Assembly (NCBI GenBank): GCA_030734395.1
Contig: JAUZTG010000029.1
Coordinates: forward strand, 2,852,001-2,916,000
Direction of reading: 5' to 3'
From: Sarocladium kiliense
Taxonomy: Eukaryota > Ascomycota > Sordariomycetes > Hypocreales > Sarocladiaceae
DNA: 64,000 nucleotides
Shown here: piece after piece, positions 11,621-22,706 of the stretch
Position numbering within the stretch: position 1 is the stretch's first letter
Layout: each line of letters opens with the position of its first letter
Program-made: the position numbers and the translations under genes
Notes under the pieces: model-generated
The model's database searches: none
Seen by the model: only the letters and a program-made list of their open reading frames with translations
Told to the model about the DNA's origin: nothing

Positions 11621-14056
11621 TTACAGCCAGGCATCACGCACTGGCTGTCCCTTCCCTAAACCCAAGTCGAACTTCGGAATCTCAATCTTCGGCGCATTCT
11701 CCACTGGTTTCTTCTGTCCTCCACCCGCCTTCTTTGGTGACGCCCTCGCTTCCGGTGGCGGTCCATATCTCACATCCTTGATCGGCCACTCATCCTCCGC
11801 CGCAGCTTTCACCCAAGTCCTCAACCCGTCATGCACACTCCCATAGAACTTTTCCTTACATAACCTTAGGCTTCCGCCCATACAGCGCTCGAGCCCGGAA
11901 ATGCGGAATTCCCCGCGAAGACGGTTGCGCTGTTCCTTGTGAGGCGTGCATGCGAGAATGGCGTTCATAAGGTCCAGATGAGAGGCGAGATAATTCGTTG
12001 CGTCCCATTCTACGCCACCAACATAGGGTGCCGCAGGGACCGGGGGTCGTTCGTGAGGGAAGTGTTGGGTCATGTAGGTAACTTGGTCGTTGCCAGGTGG
12101 CAGAGCGGTGCCTGTGGCGATGGGCGTGTAACCTTTGTCCGACGGGAGAGCGACGACATTGAGGTTGTGGAGGAAGATCCAGAATACTTCCTTGGTCACA
12201 CTGACGACCTCCTTGCACCAAACGCGATAGGGCCGCTCTTGTCTCATCTCCATCACGAAAGGTAGAGGACGCTCGTCTTCCTTCGGCTCGGGGTCGCGTA
12301 AATAGCCCAATACTCGCTGTGCGCGTGTCGTACGCTCTGTTGCGGGAGCGGTCTGGATGTATGCAAAGAGTACCGATGTAATGATGTTTCGGGTTGTGAA
12401 CTCGCTGGGACCCTTTCGCTCAGGGTCAAACAGCATCCCAAGGAGCTTCGGGAACAGTGTACCCTGAATGGTATCGAGGTACTGCATGCCTCTCGCTGTG
12501 GTTGACAAAGCCTTGAGGCATAGCAAGTTTTCGTGAAGCAGAGCATCTTCATGCTCCTCTCTGTAACGTTGTCAGTCAGAATATCAGCTGTACGGTCCAT
12601 TCGAATCCACAAACCTCCACTCAACATTCATAATCCTCTCCAGCAATCCGACAATCTCTCTCATGCCGCCTTGCTGGATAAAGTCCTCGATCCAAGCCAC
12701 AGTCTCGTTCCGGAGCAGCAGTCTCAGCTTGTGCAGCTTACCGACCTCGACCAACTCCGGCTTCTGCACCTTTCGCAAGTAGCCCACGTAGTCCGACGGT
12801 CCCTGCTGCAATTTGATCTTCGACAAAATTCCGCTGTTCGGTGACGAAGAGGACGAGCTTGGACGCTCACTTGCCACACTATCCGTCGACCTGCTTCTGA
12901 AGTGTCGTCCCAGAGTTCCCTCACCCTTTGACTTCTTGGTTGACGAGCTGTCTTTCTTCCCCCGGGAGAAGGTGAAGCTGCGACCACGTGTGCGTTTCGG
13001 CTTGTCCTTGTCATCTTCGGCATCCGAGCTTACGGCCATATCCTCCACACTCTTGAAGCTATCATTTGTTCCGGGGCGCTCGGCCTTGGCAGCCTGCATT
13101 TCAGCCCAGTCCTGCCGGATGAACTCCATCTTGATCGTGTCATTGAGGTTGCGCATTTTGTAGCGCTGGTTCTCCGGGATGTTGCGACGATCGAGCATGG
13201 CCTCCAGATGTTTGTCGATATCCTTGGGATCGAGTGTCTGTTCTATAGGTGTTGTTACTGGGCTCGGCATCTCAGACTTCGTTCGCTTATGTGTAAGGTT
13301 TCCCAGCGCATTCATCATTCTTCCGCGCTGGCTCTTGGTTGTCGTCTTCTCGCTCGTGTTCTTTCGAAGCTGTTGCTCGGAACTGGTCTTGCTTGGGGAC
13401 AATGAGGTCGAGGATGAGTTGTTGGACATCATGGGAACTTGGAAAGACTTGGGTCTCTCCTTGAAGCCAGGTCGAGACGGAGGGGCCATCTCGGGCGACC
13501 GAACAGCCTCGACGCTCGATCTTTCAGCAGTTGTATTCTTCCAGGATTGGTCTGAAGCGAATTGTGCGTATATTGGTGGCGGACCTGCGCTTTGTGGCTC
13601 TTTGTTTTCCTTGTCCTTTACAAGCTGTGCCTCCTCAGTGGATAGTTTGTACATGTTCTTCAATGATTTGGGACGAGACAACAGCCCGGCGAGACCACCA
13701 CCAGACTTCTTCTGCTTGATGGGGGAATTGTCGCGAGACTTCGCCTTAGACGCAACATCGCTTGGGAGTGGAAACCGGGAGCTCTTGATAGGTGACTGCG
13801 AGCGCCCTCTTTCGTGAGCAAAATCGTCTCTCGTCTTTCGGGGAGATCGTGGTGCAGCTTCCTGCTGGTTCTGCTGCAGCTCACCCAGCGCACCGGGGTT
13901 GTTCTTCGCAAAGTGGCCGACTGCCATTGCGTCGAAAGGGTGGGTCGAGACGTCAAAAGAAGAAGTGTGGTGAAGGTGGAACTGATGATGAGGTGGGATG
14001 TATGCCGACTGTGATCGTTGATGAGCTGCTCTGCCTAGTCGTGCACTCTGCTCCAT
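11621..14056 (-). CDS. Formin-like GBD/FH3 protein without FH1/FH2 (Rid1-like GTPase-binding protein)
   Basis: Two exons (12615-14056 and 11621-12560; a 54-base intron) give 793 aa. The first 270 residues are disordered and Ser/Pro-rich with SPIK-type phosphosite-like motifs. Next comes a diaphanous-type Rho-GTPase-binding segment (DPKDIDKHLEAMLDRR... NQRYKMRNLNDTIKMEFI), a basic Ser-rich spacer, and an FH3/DID armadillo-like region starting near SDYVGYLRKV. The intron falls in this region and the join reads NVEWREEHEDALLHENLLCLKAL. The protein stops after about 75 low-complexity residues, with no proline-rich FH1 and no actin-nucleating FH2, so it is about half the length of SepA/Bni1 formins. 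Many Pezizomycotina annotate such a protein as GTPase-binding protein Rid1. Likely a Rho/Cdc42 effector or formin regulator in polar growth; function is inferred. Confidence 0.78.
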
Positions 14057-15349
14057 TGTTCCAGATGAACGCCTGCACCTTCACTCGCAATCCAGCAGCC
14101 AGGTGATCGAATCAATCAGTCAGTCATTGGGAAAGGGAACACGATATAGGCAGGATGCAATTAGCCTCTGCGTAGTATCTGAGAAGGAAGGAGGCAAGAA
14201 GAGTCAAAGAAAAGAAACGGAAACAAATGGTCTTGACGTGCAGCAAACGCGGTCTGGAGGAGCTGGCTACGAGGCGTGGTGATGCAGCGCATCGTGGTGG
14301 GATGTTGTTGGGTGATGGTTGCCGTGACGACCATAGCAACAACCCCAACCCCAGCCATCATTGCGTGTGGGGTGCCCTTGAGCTGATCCTCGTCTGAATG
14401 AAACCTGTTTATGAGTCTGCCGAGGGACTAGGTGCATGAGCTGAGCTATTACTAGCTGTTCTGATATTGACATGGCCTCGTATTGCTGTGATGAACGCTG
14501 TATCTAGGCTCTCAGATTGTGTCGTCGGACTTGGTTTCGTCAAAGTGGGTTGAGAGAGTACACACGACAGTGAGCTGGACGTTAACAACAGGTTGAAGTG
14601 CTGTGATGAAACAGTGCTTCCTCGAGATGTCTACTTTCATCTGGTTTATCGCCTGCGTGATCGAGATATTGATACACCTTTCCTCTGTCTTATTCCAAGT
14701 GTCATAGGCTCGGGCGGTGGTCCGATGATCCCCTAAAAGCGGTGCAAATGCTCCGGGTAGGCGAGAGGAGCAGCTTGCATCACAAGAGGCTGCGATTCGA
14801 CGATTCGACCCTGATGATTGCATTGACGAAAGTCTCAAACCTTGCTAAAGTGAACAATTCTTAACGGCAATCATTGTGAGCACGCTTGGCCATCACCGAA
14901 CAGGCCACAGGGCCCAGGGGCCTCTCTTTCGCGCTCTGCCTCTCCTTATCAGCGCACCTGCGTTAGTTATCACCGTGGGCCCAGCTTGCGTCAACGAGGG
15001 ATTGACATCTCGCAATCACCTCGTCTCGCTCGATTTCCCATACTGATCAACTTCAGCTTCTCAGACCTACTCCGTCAAATCTCGACTTACCTTTCTTCGA
15101 TCGCACCCCGACTCTTGTCTTTCTCAGCCGGCTTGCCGTCCGTCCTCCAAGGTACCAAGTACCACTCCCAGCGGAAACCGACCCCTCAGGTTCAACACTG
15201 CTCAGCGCCCTCCCACCGAAAGACACCGCTGGAACACCACCACCACCAACATCTCGCTTGCTCAACACACCGCCTGGCGCCTCCAAAAGCCAAAAGCCGT
15301 CTCGTTGCAGAGTCTATGCTCTGTCACGCATCTACCAGAGCCCAACGAA
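14057..15349. other. bidirectional promoter region between the Rid1-like gene and SNF4
   Basis: About 1.3 kb separating two divergent genes. No ORF with protein character. A pyrimidine-rich stretch at 15000-15345 probably belongs to the SNF4 leader. No RNA gene recognised. Confidence 0.55.
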
Positions 15350-17306
15350 ATGGCAGACGATGATACACGACTCGGAAGTGGTGTCCCAGAGCCACCACAA
15401 CCTCCAGCCGTTGGCCCTGACCGTCACCCCGCTCACGACGCTGCGCCTGACCCCGATTCCGTCGCTCAACCCGGTCAAGCTCTCGCTCACAATACTACTA
15501 TCGCGCCCGCTACGACCACCACCAGCACCAAGCCTCCTCCTGCTCCAGGCCTGGGTATGCCCCTCAATAGCGACGACGCTACGATCGCACCGGACCCAGC
15601 ATCAGTGGTGAGGAGAGGGCACACTGCTGGACGCCACCAAGAGGCACCACACTCAATAGCATCGCCAGGGGACACAACCGCACCATCAGAGGCAGCACAA
15701 GAACCAACAATTGGGCAGCCTTCGCAAGATATCAGGACTGAACCTCTGTTTCCCATCGATACGGACAACGTCCAAAGTTCAGGTGGCGCTTCTGCCCGGG
15801 CACCACCACCACAACCACCAGGGCTTGAGACAAAGGCCCAGGCAGAGACACGCCCGATGCCTGACCCGTCTGCTGCCCTCCACCATCAACCGCCGGAACC
15901 AGCTACCGACGCCGCACTACCTCCAGCTCCCGCTCCTCCAGCAGACGACCTTCCCGTCCCTCGATTTGTCGCTCCCTCATCCTACCTGCGCCCAAAGACA
16001 TCGCAACGAAGCGGCCACCCGCCGACTGCTGCCATGGCATCCCAGGAGCACCGTCCACCTCCAGGGCCGTACGATAAGGAACAGCTGCAGGGTTTGGTGA
16101 GTTTTATTTGCCCCTCCTGCCCTGGTCCAGCCAGCTAAGCGCCATCCCTTGCTCGCATGACCCCGCCATGCGATGCCTGCCTCCTGCTGCCCGCCACGGC
16201 CCGCGACATCGCAGGTTTCCTTCGCCAGATTACTGACAGCTTTGATGTGTGCAGAAAGCGATACGTGACTTCCTCAAAGTCCGGACGAGTTACGATGTCT
16301 TGCCGCTATCTTTTCGCCTCATTGTCCTCGACACGAATCTGCTCATCAAGAAGAGCTTGAATATCCTCATACAGAATTGTACGGCTTTGAGCTTGATCCC
16401 AGAGTCTCACTGTGCGCTGCGGTGCTGACTTTTTGCAACTAGCTATTGTTTCGGCGCCGCTATGGGACTCACAAGCATCCAAGTTTGCGGGTATCCTTAC
16501 TAGTACCGATTACCTCAATGTCATCCGATACTACTGCCAGTTTCCCGACGAGATGAGTGAGCTGGAGCAATTCCGCTTGAGTAGTCTCCGAGGTACGGAC
16601 ACTGGGCACTGCAACGCATAAGTATGTACTGACTTCGCGTCCAGCCATCGAGAAAGCCATCGGCGCGATCCCGATAGAAACGGTATCAGTTCACCCTTCC
16701 CGACCGCTCTACGAGGCATGCAGGCGAATGCTCAAGACCCGCGCGCGCCGAATACCCCTGGTAGACATCGATGACGAGACGGGCCAGGAAATGGTCGTCT
16801 CTGTTATCACGCAGTACCGCATCCTAAAATTTATCGCCGTTAACAACGAACACAATACGGTTATGCTCAAGAAGAGCGTCCGTGACATCGGTCTGGGAAC
16901 GTATGATGGTCTCATGACTGCCAACATGATGACATCGGTTCTTGACGCGGTTGGAATGATGGTCGACCACAACATCAGCTGCATCCCGATTGTGGATAAA
17001 AGCAACAAGGTCCTCAATGTGTTCGAAGCGGTCGATATAATCCCGTGTATCAAGGGAGGAGCATATGAGGAGTTGGATGGGACAGTAGGAGATGCGTTGT
17101 GCAAGCGATCCGACGACAGCCCAGGTATCTACACCTGTAGCCAAGACGACAGACTCGAGTCCATCTTCGACACGATCCGGAAGAGCAGAGTCCACAGACT
17201 GATTGTCGTTGATGACGATAACAGGCTTAAGGGTGTCATCTCATTGTCAGATATCCTCAAGTATGTCCTGCTCTACGGCGAGGAGGACCACAGCATGTGG
17301 CGTTGA
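15350..17306 (+). CDS. snf4: AMP-activated protein kinase gamma subunit (Snf4)
   Basis: Regulatory, nucleotide-sensing subunit of the SNF1/AMPK complex controlling glucose derepression and energy stress. Four exons: 15350-16096, 16255-16378, 16443-16592 and 16645-17306, giving 560 aa. The C-terminal 310 residues hold the CBS repeats: RTSYDVLP...LLIKKSLNILIQN, then SIVSAPLWDSQASKFAGILTSTDYLNVI, later PIETVSVHPSRPLYEACRRML, VDHNISCIPIVDKSNKVLNVFEAVDII, and finally RVHRLIVVDDDNRLKGVISLSDILKYVL. The first 228 residues are a Pro/Ala-rich disordered extension absent from yeast Snf4 (322 aa). A second in-frame ATG (16034, GCCATGG context, Met229) would give a 332-residue protein close to the yeast length. 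The frame choice at each intron is supported by continuity of the CBS motifs. Confidence 0.93.
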
Positions 17307-18476
17307 GATGACTCGAGGCAACACGTCGCAAGTGTTAGAGGAGTCATCTCGTCTTAGGGCGAAATGGACTCGAAGAGTGTGTTACCTATCACAAGGGGTG
17401 ACAGATCATGCATTTCCGAAGGCGCATCAAGGACGACAAAGGACTGGTTACATTTATTATTTACGAAAGGGCAGGACGAAACTGGACGGATGGAATTGTC
17501 ATACCACCGAGGAGGTTTTGTCTGCCAAAAGGTATAGACGGGGCACAAATGGGGAGAACAGGCATGTGATTGCGTTATACTCACGACTCAGGTTCTTTTC
17601 TCTTCTTGTGCCACCTTGAGACATTGGCTGGATATTTTCATGTTCTTTGGATGATGTATGGTGGGTTAGGAGGAGACGACAGATAAAGAGAGTCTTACGA
17701 AACTTGAAACGATTTCGAAATGCTCCTTTCTTCTCCTATGCATGCATTTGCCTATGGCGTGGTTTGACCATGTTCTGCATGGAGGAGATCCTCAAGACAG
17801 CCTGCCTGAAGCACAACACAGCTGTTTCCGGACAGGATACTTATGGACTCAGTCTTCTCGTCCACTTTGATGCAGACACACGCTTATGCCGAGACGATCT
17901 GTTTGACATCACCATCGGGAACATACCATATGTCCAACGCGTGCTGCCGAAACTAAACTAGACACCGACAGCCTGGAAGACAAGCTTTGTCTAGCTATGT
18001 GACCACAGCGTGTAGCTACATGGCTTCTGATCATGCTATTATTAGGAATGATAAGGCACAGTCTTGTGATGCGCAGAGAATAGCTGCTGGCCCTTGATTT
18101 CAATCGCGAATCGCTCCTGCATCATAGCCGCCCGAGCGGCTGCCCGCTTCTCCTCAATCACCCTCCCACGCGAGTCACGACCCTTGAGCTGAGCTTCCCA
18201 ACGGCCGGGTTGATAGTGAAGATGCTACTTCAGAACAGACAGGCAGGTGGTAACCGATGGCCGGCACGACCACAATCTCATACGGCGGCGCCAGGTACGT
18301 GAAACTCCCCTTCCATTCCCTCTGCCCGGGACAAACGCGCATCTGCCTCTTTCTTTGCCCCTTTGCGTCCTCACATGATACGAGGAAAACAACAGAAGCT
18401 CCATCAATGCAATTATTACTCGTTTTAGCAACAAACTTTTCAACCTCTTCCTTGCGCGCGTAGCAAAGTCTCACAC
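17307..18476. other. intergenic region, no gene recognised
   Basis: About 1.2 kb between two same-strand genes; it should contain the SNF4 3' UTR and the RhoGAP promoter. Only short frames without protein character were seen. Confidence 0.6.
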
Positions 18477-21400
18477 ATGGCGCACCAGCTGCCACCAACG
18501 GTCCACCACTCTTTAGCAACTCCGCCACATCCAGGAAACCGATCGAATGGCTCTTCTCGCCACGGTATTGCTCCCTCACAGAGCTCGACGTCTCTGGCTT
18601 TTCCTCACAGCGTTACGATGCAGAATCTGGGGGCCAGTCACGGCCTGCAGGGACGGAGTAGCCGGACTTGGACGGCAAGTAGTGGTGACTTGGGCTCGTT
18701 GAGTGATACGGATAAATTAGAGGATCGGGCTGTGTTTGTTATGGAGTACAACAGGCTGGCGAAGAAGGTAATGTCGAGACCTTTTTTTTGTACTGTTGGA
18801 TCTTGCAAGGCTTCACTGCTAACTCGGGGCAGCATGGCGTGAGGATCCTGGTCCTGGAAGATTTCGAAGGACGAAAGGTGATCTAGATGCAAGGAGGAGA
18901 AACAGATTCTTCATGATACTGATCACTCTCAGGATGAGCCCGTCACTAGCCCCGAGAAGCGCGGCTGGCTTCAACGACTTCTTCGGTCCACATCGAACAA
19001 TCCTCCAACACTCGCCAAAGCAAACACGGGAGTCAACCCTCGACACAAGCGCAGTGTGTCTGACGTTGCGCATCACCTCGCTATTAGTCGTCGCGAGACG
19101 CCACGGGCGGTCGATCTCCAGGCCATGGTCCGAGTGAGCGGCAAGAGTGTTCTTTATCTGCCGGCAGAGCATGCACCAGGCGCCATCGTCCTGCCAACTT
19201 GCATTCGCGCAACAGCCCAGCACCTCGCCCATAATGCAATGACGCGGGGGATCTTCCGCATCCCCGGGTCAGTCAAGATCGTCAATGCCTTGTTTGACTA
19301 TTACTGCTACATAGAGGGCGGTGGCGCCGGCCTCTCTGGTACTGTGCGTTGTGTTAACCTGCCTATGCACATTCAGTCATCCGTTCACGATGTCGCTTCT
19401 ACCTTCAAGAAGATGCTGTCAGTCCTTCCTGGAGGGATCCTTGGGTCGCTATCGGTTTTCGATGCAATGGTTGCCATTCATTCGCAGCTACATGGCAGCC
19501 CAGAGTTCCCGAGAACTAAACAGACAAGGGTGCGCGCTCGACTTATTGCCCTTGCCATTGCGACCATCAAATCCCAGTTCCGCAGAGAGCTGATCTGCGC
19601 GGTCTTTGGGCTTCTGAGCTTGATTGGGCGCATCGCAGAGGTCACACCCCGGGAGGACGATGAGGGTAGGGCGCTACCTACATCTGACCTCATGGGCTAC
19701 AATGCATTGGGGATCGTGTTCGGTCCCCTCCTGGTGGGAGAACTTCTAGATCAGTACACCATGAAGATTACCAATCCTGGATCTGGCTTGATGCTCTTCC
19801 CTGTTACTCCACAGAAGTTGCGGCGGGATCGTCGTAAGTCAAAACCCACGGACGGGGTGCCACCGGCACAGACGAATGTGGACAAAGTTATTGTTGCCAA
19901 CAGTATCGCAGAGATGTTGGTCACAAATTGGAGAGACGTGGTTCGGCAGATGAAAGCACTCGGTACACACAAGAGGAAGGACATGGCCATGACCAGTGTC
20001 AGAGCCGGCTCACTACGTCCATCTGCGTCCGAGACGTTTATCATCAAGAAACCACAAGACTGGGACAATCAGAGGGCTCAACTTCAGGGGTACACGGCAC
20101 GGAATGGTAGCCCTGGACCGCCCACACCAACCATGGGCACTAAACGCCAAAGGCCACGACACCAGAAAAGTGCCAACTCAGCGAATCTAGCGGCGCGAGC
20201 AGTGACCGCTTTGAGCCCAACCTTCGAGGAGGGCGCATCCACTGAAGGGCTCCATGATACTGTGACGAAGGATGGTCACCGTGTGCCAGAGAAGAGACCG
20301 GAGACGCCGAAGCCAGCAAGGCAACGGTACGCTCAGGAACTACTCGAACTCGAGGCCGAGGTCGTAAATTTCAGAAGCCCGACAGAAATGGAAGGACGAG
20401 ATGAACACGCCTACAAGGAGGGTAGAAGACTGAATCACGGAGCTGAGAGCACCACGCAAGAAAACATCATGTACAGCAGCCCGCAAGTCTCTCTTGAGAG
20501 TGTCCCTCTGCGCACCTCGTCACGGCCGAGGCAAACAGCCACGAATAATAAACATCCCCAGCCTCTACAGGAATCGCCACTCAATGATTCGCCTGTAATT
20601 GGCCATCATCCTTCAGTGGAACGGACAAGAGGTCCACGAGGGACTAGAGAGACGGGCAGTGAGGTCGATGAAAGATTCGCCGAATCATCATCTGTACCCA
20701 TTTCCCAACGGAAACGTCCGGCTCCTCGCCCGACGGCCCAATTCTCACGGACTTCAAACACCAGAAAACAGTCCGTTTCCACAATGTCTCGGACTCAATC
20801 GACTTCTACATTCGGCGACAAGCGCAACGGCGGCCACTCGGAGTTGACATTGGCGAGGACCGAACCGCTTCCAGCCTCGCACGAGGAGCCAGAACCCTCT
20901 ACACGCGTCTCCAAGACAACGGCCAGCCATTGGATTGAGCACGAACACACGTCTGACAGTGAGGATCAAGGAAGTCCAGGACAGGGCCACGGATACTTTC
21001 ACCTTTCGGCTAGTGGCAATGTCGAACGATACGAGCGACTAAAATCGCCTGAGCAAGTGAGTCGAACGAGCGAAACACCTCGACAATTCTACGCTCCAAT
21101 GCGTACTCCTTCGAACTTGCTTGAGCCAATTCATGCCGAGCACACCGATTCTCCCGCGACTCGCACGGAAGCCTAGAAAGAACCGTCGAGAACTCCTCAA
21201 AGTAAGCTGCCAAAACTGAAGTTACGAGATCAGGCAGCTGGGTCTGAGAAAATATCAAGTGTCCGCGGTGGCTCTGCAGCAAGCAGCGAGGCACCACTGA
21301 CCTTTGCGGAGAAACTAGGAAGGTTTGATGCCTCCGCAGCAAGTAAAGCTCAAGACCAGAAGTCTAAGCAGGAGCAAGTCAAGGTTATCAGACCAAGTGT

Positions 21401-22706
21401 ATCAGCCGCTGCGAGCAATGCTGGGGCTGTACTCACGATGAAGGCTTTTTTCGAATCGGACCAAGCGCCGGGGTTGGAAGGATCCGAATCTCCTCGCAAA
21501 TCCAGCTTGATATCAAAGAACTCGCAAGCCTCTTTAAACAAGACGATCCGTTCATCCCAATCAGCATCATCGGCAACTCACGCTGACCGTGATCAGTTGA
21601 CGGCTGTAGCCAAACACCGCCAGAGCCGACATAAGTATTCGCTGTCTGGACCCACTGGAAACCATGAAGACATCAGTCGGAGGTCGTCCATACCGGAGAG
21701 TGTAGCTAACAGAGCCCTGGCTCTCATGGCAGCTGCAAAGCAAAGTGAAACTATGAGAGCATCACAGCAATCACCAGGTCTGCGAGCAATGCCCCTCTCA
21801 AAACGGAAGATCGAGCCCACCGAACCGACACCGCCAGATACTCGACAGCCTGGCAGTCTAGGAAGGATGATTCCGCCTCAGGAACAGCCCCCGGTTGCCC
21901 AACATCTGAATTTCGCACGGCCTCCCTCTACGGTGCCAGGCACTCCCAATGTTGATCTCAGCTCCCTAGATGATACTGAAAGTAGAGCCCAGGGTCATCG
22001 ACCTGGGAGCACTTCAATGCTCCATGCACAGATCCGGAGTCTGCAGCGCCAATTGGAGGCTAAGGCAGAGGAGTCATCACAACTCCGACGACAGCTGGAG
22101 GCACAGGAGGGCTCGGATATCGGGACCTTAAGTGAGCAACTCCGAGAAGCGAAACACGAGGTGAACGTGTGGAAGGAACGGGCGGAGGCAGCCGAAAGGC
22201 GGGTTCAAGTGTTCGAGAAGTTCACGGCCAAGCTCCGCGGCATCAGAGAAGCTGCTGCGGTGGCAGAGCAGCAGGAGGGAGACAAGCTTCGTTGTCAGTC
22301 TGGTGCCGGCAGCTCTAGCAGCTGCGAGGGAGGCTCAAACGACGAGAACATAAGCCCGGCACAACATGTGAGATTTGTCCAGGGAAAGCGTGTTTGCAGA
22401 AGCACGGAGACGTGTGATAGCGGAGGATCGGGCCATACTGAGGACGCGGGAGTTGTCACAGCACGCATCCGGAAGTGCTTGCACGGGAATACAACTGGCA
22501 ATGATGGAGCAAACGAGAGTCCGGATTGTAGCCGTGACAAGTTGCCGAACACTACCGATGACGTGTCAAGGTGCATCTCAAAACAGTCGCGCAGAGAAAT
22601 TAGTGAGAGTGTCATGGAAATATGGGTTGCGGCGCAGGAAATATTGTATATGCAGGACGCAGAGGAAAGGCAAGGGGGCGACAGTCCTTGGAGCACGGGG
22701 CTGTGA
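18477..22706 (+). CDS. RhoGAP-domain protein with C-terminal coiled coil; frame holds a stop that may lie in an intron
   Basis: Predicted Rho-family GTPase-activating protein. Exons 18477-18767, 18833-18877 and 18933-21056 are in one frame; the third ends at a candidate GTGAGT donor. The same frame continues to a TAG at 21174-21176 and then stays open to 22706. Removing 21057-21176 as an intron (GTGAGT...CCTAG, 120 bases) gives 1329 aa. The RhoGAP domain spans about 185-390, with the arginine finger in GIFRIPG (Arg221) and NALGIVFGPLLVG later on. A long Ser/Thr/Pro-rich disordered middle follows, then a heptad coiled coil near 1103-1185 (IRSLQRQLEAKAEE) and a short conserved-looking tail (VTARIRKCLHG, WVAAQEIL). 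Without splicing the protein ends at 859 residues and loses the coiled coil. The alternative is a nonsense mutation or a sequence error. Confidence 0.83.

Noticed and set aside
13179..13817. 212-codon plus-strand frame opposite the Rid1-like gene
   Set aside because: Ser/Leu/Arg-rich antisense shadow of the disordered coding region; no domain.
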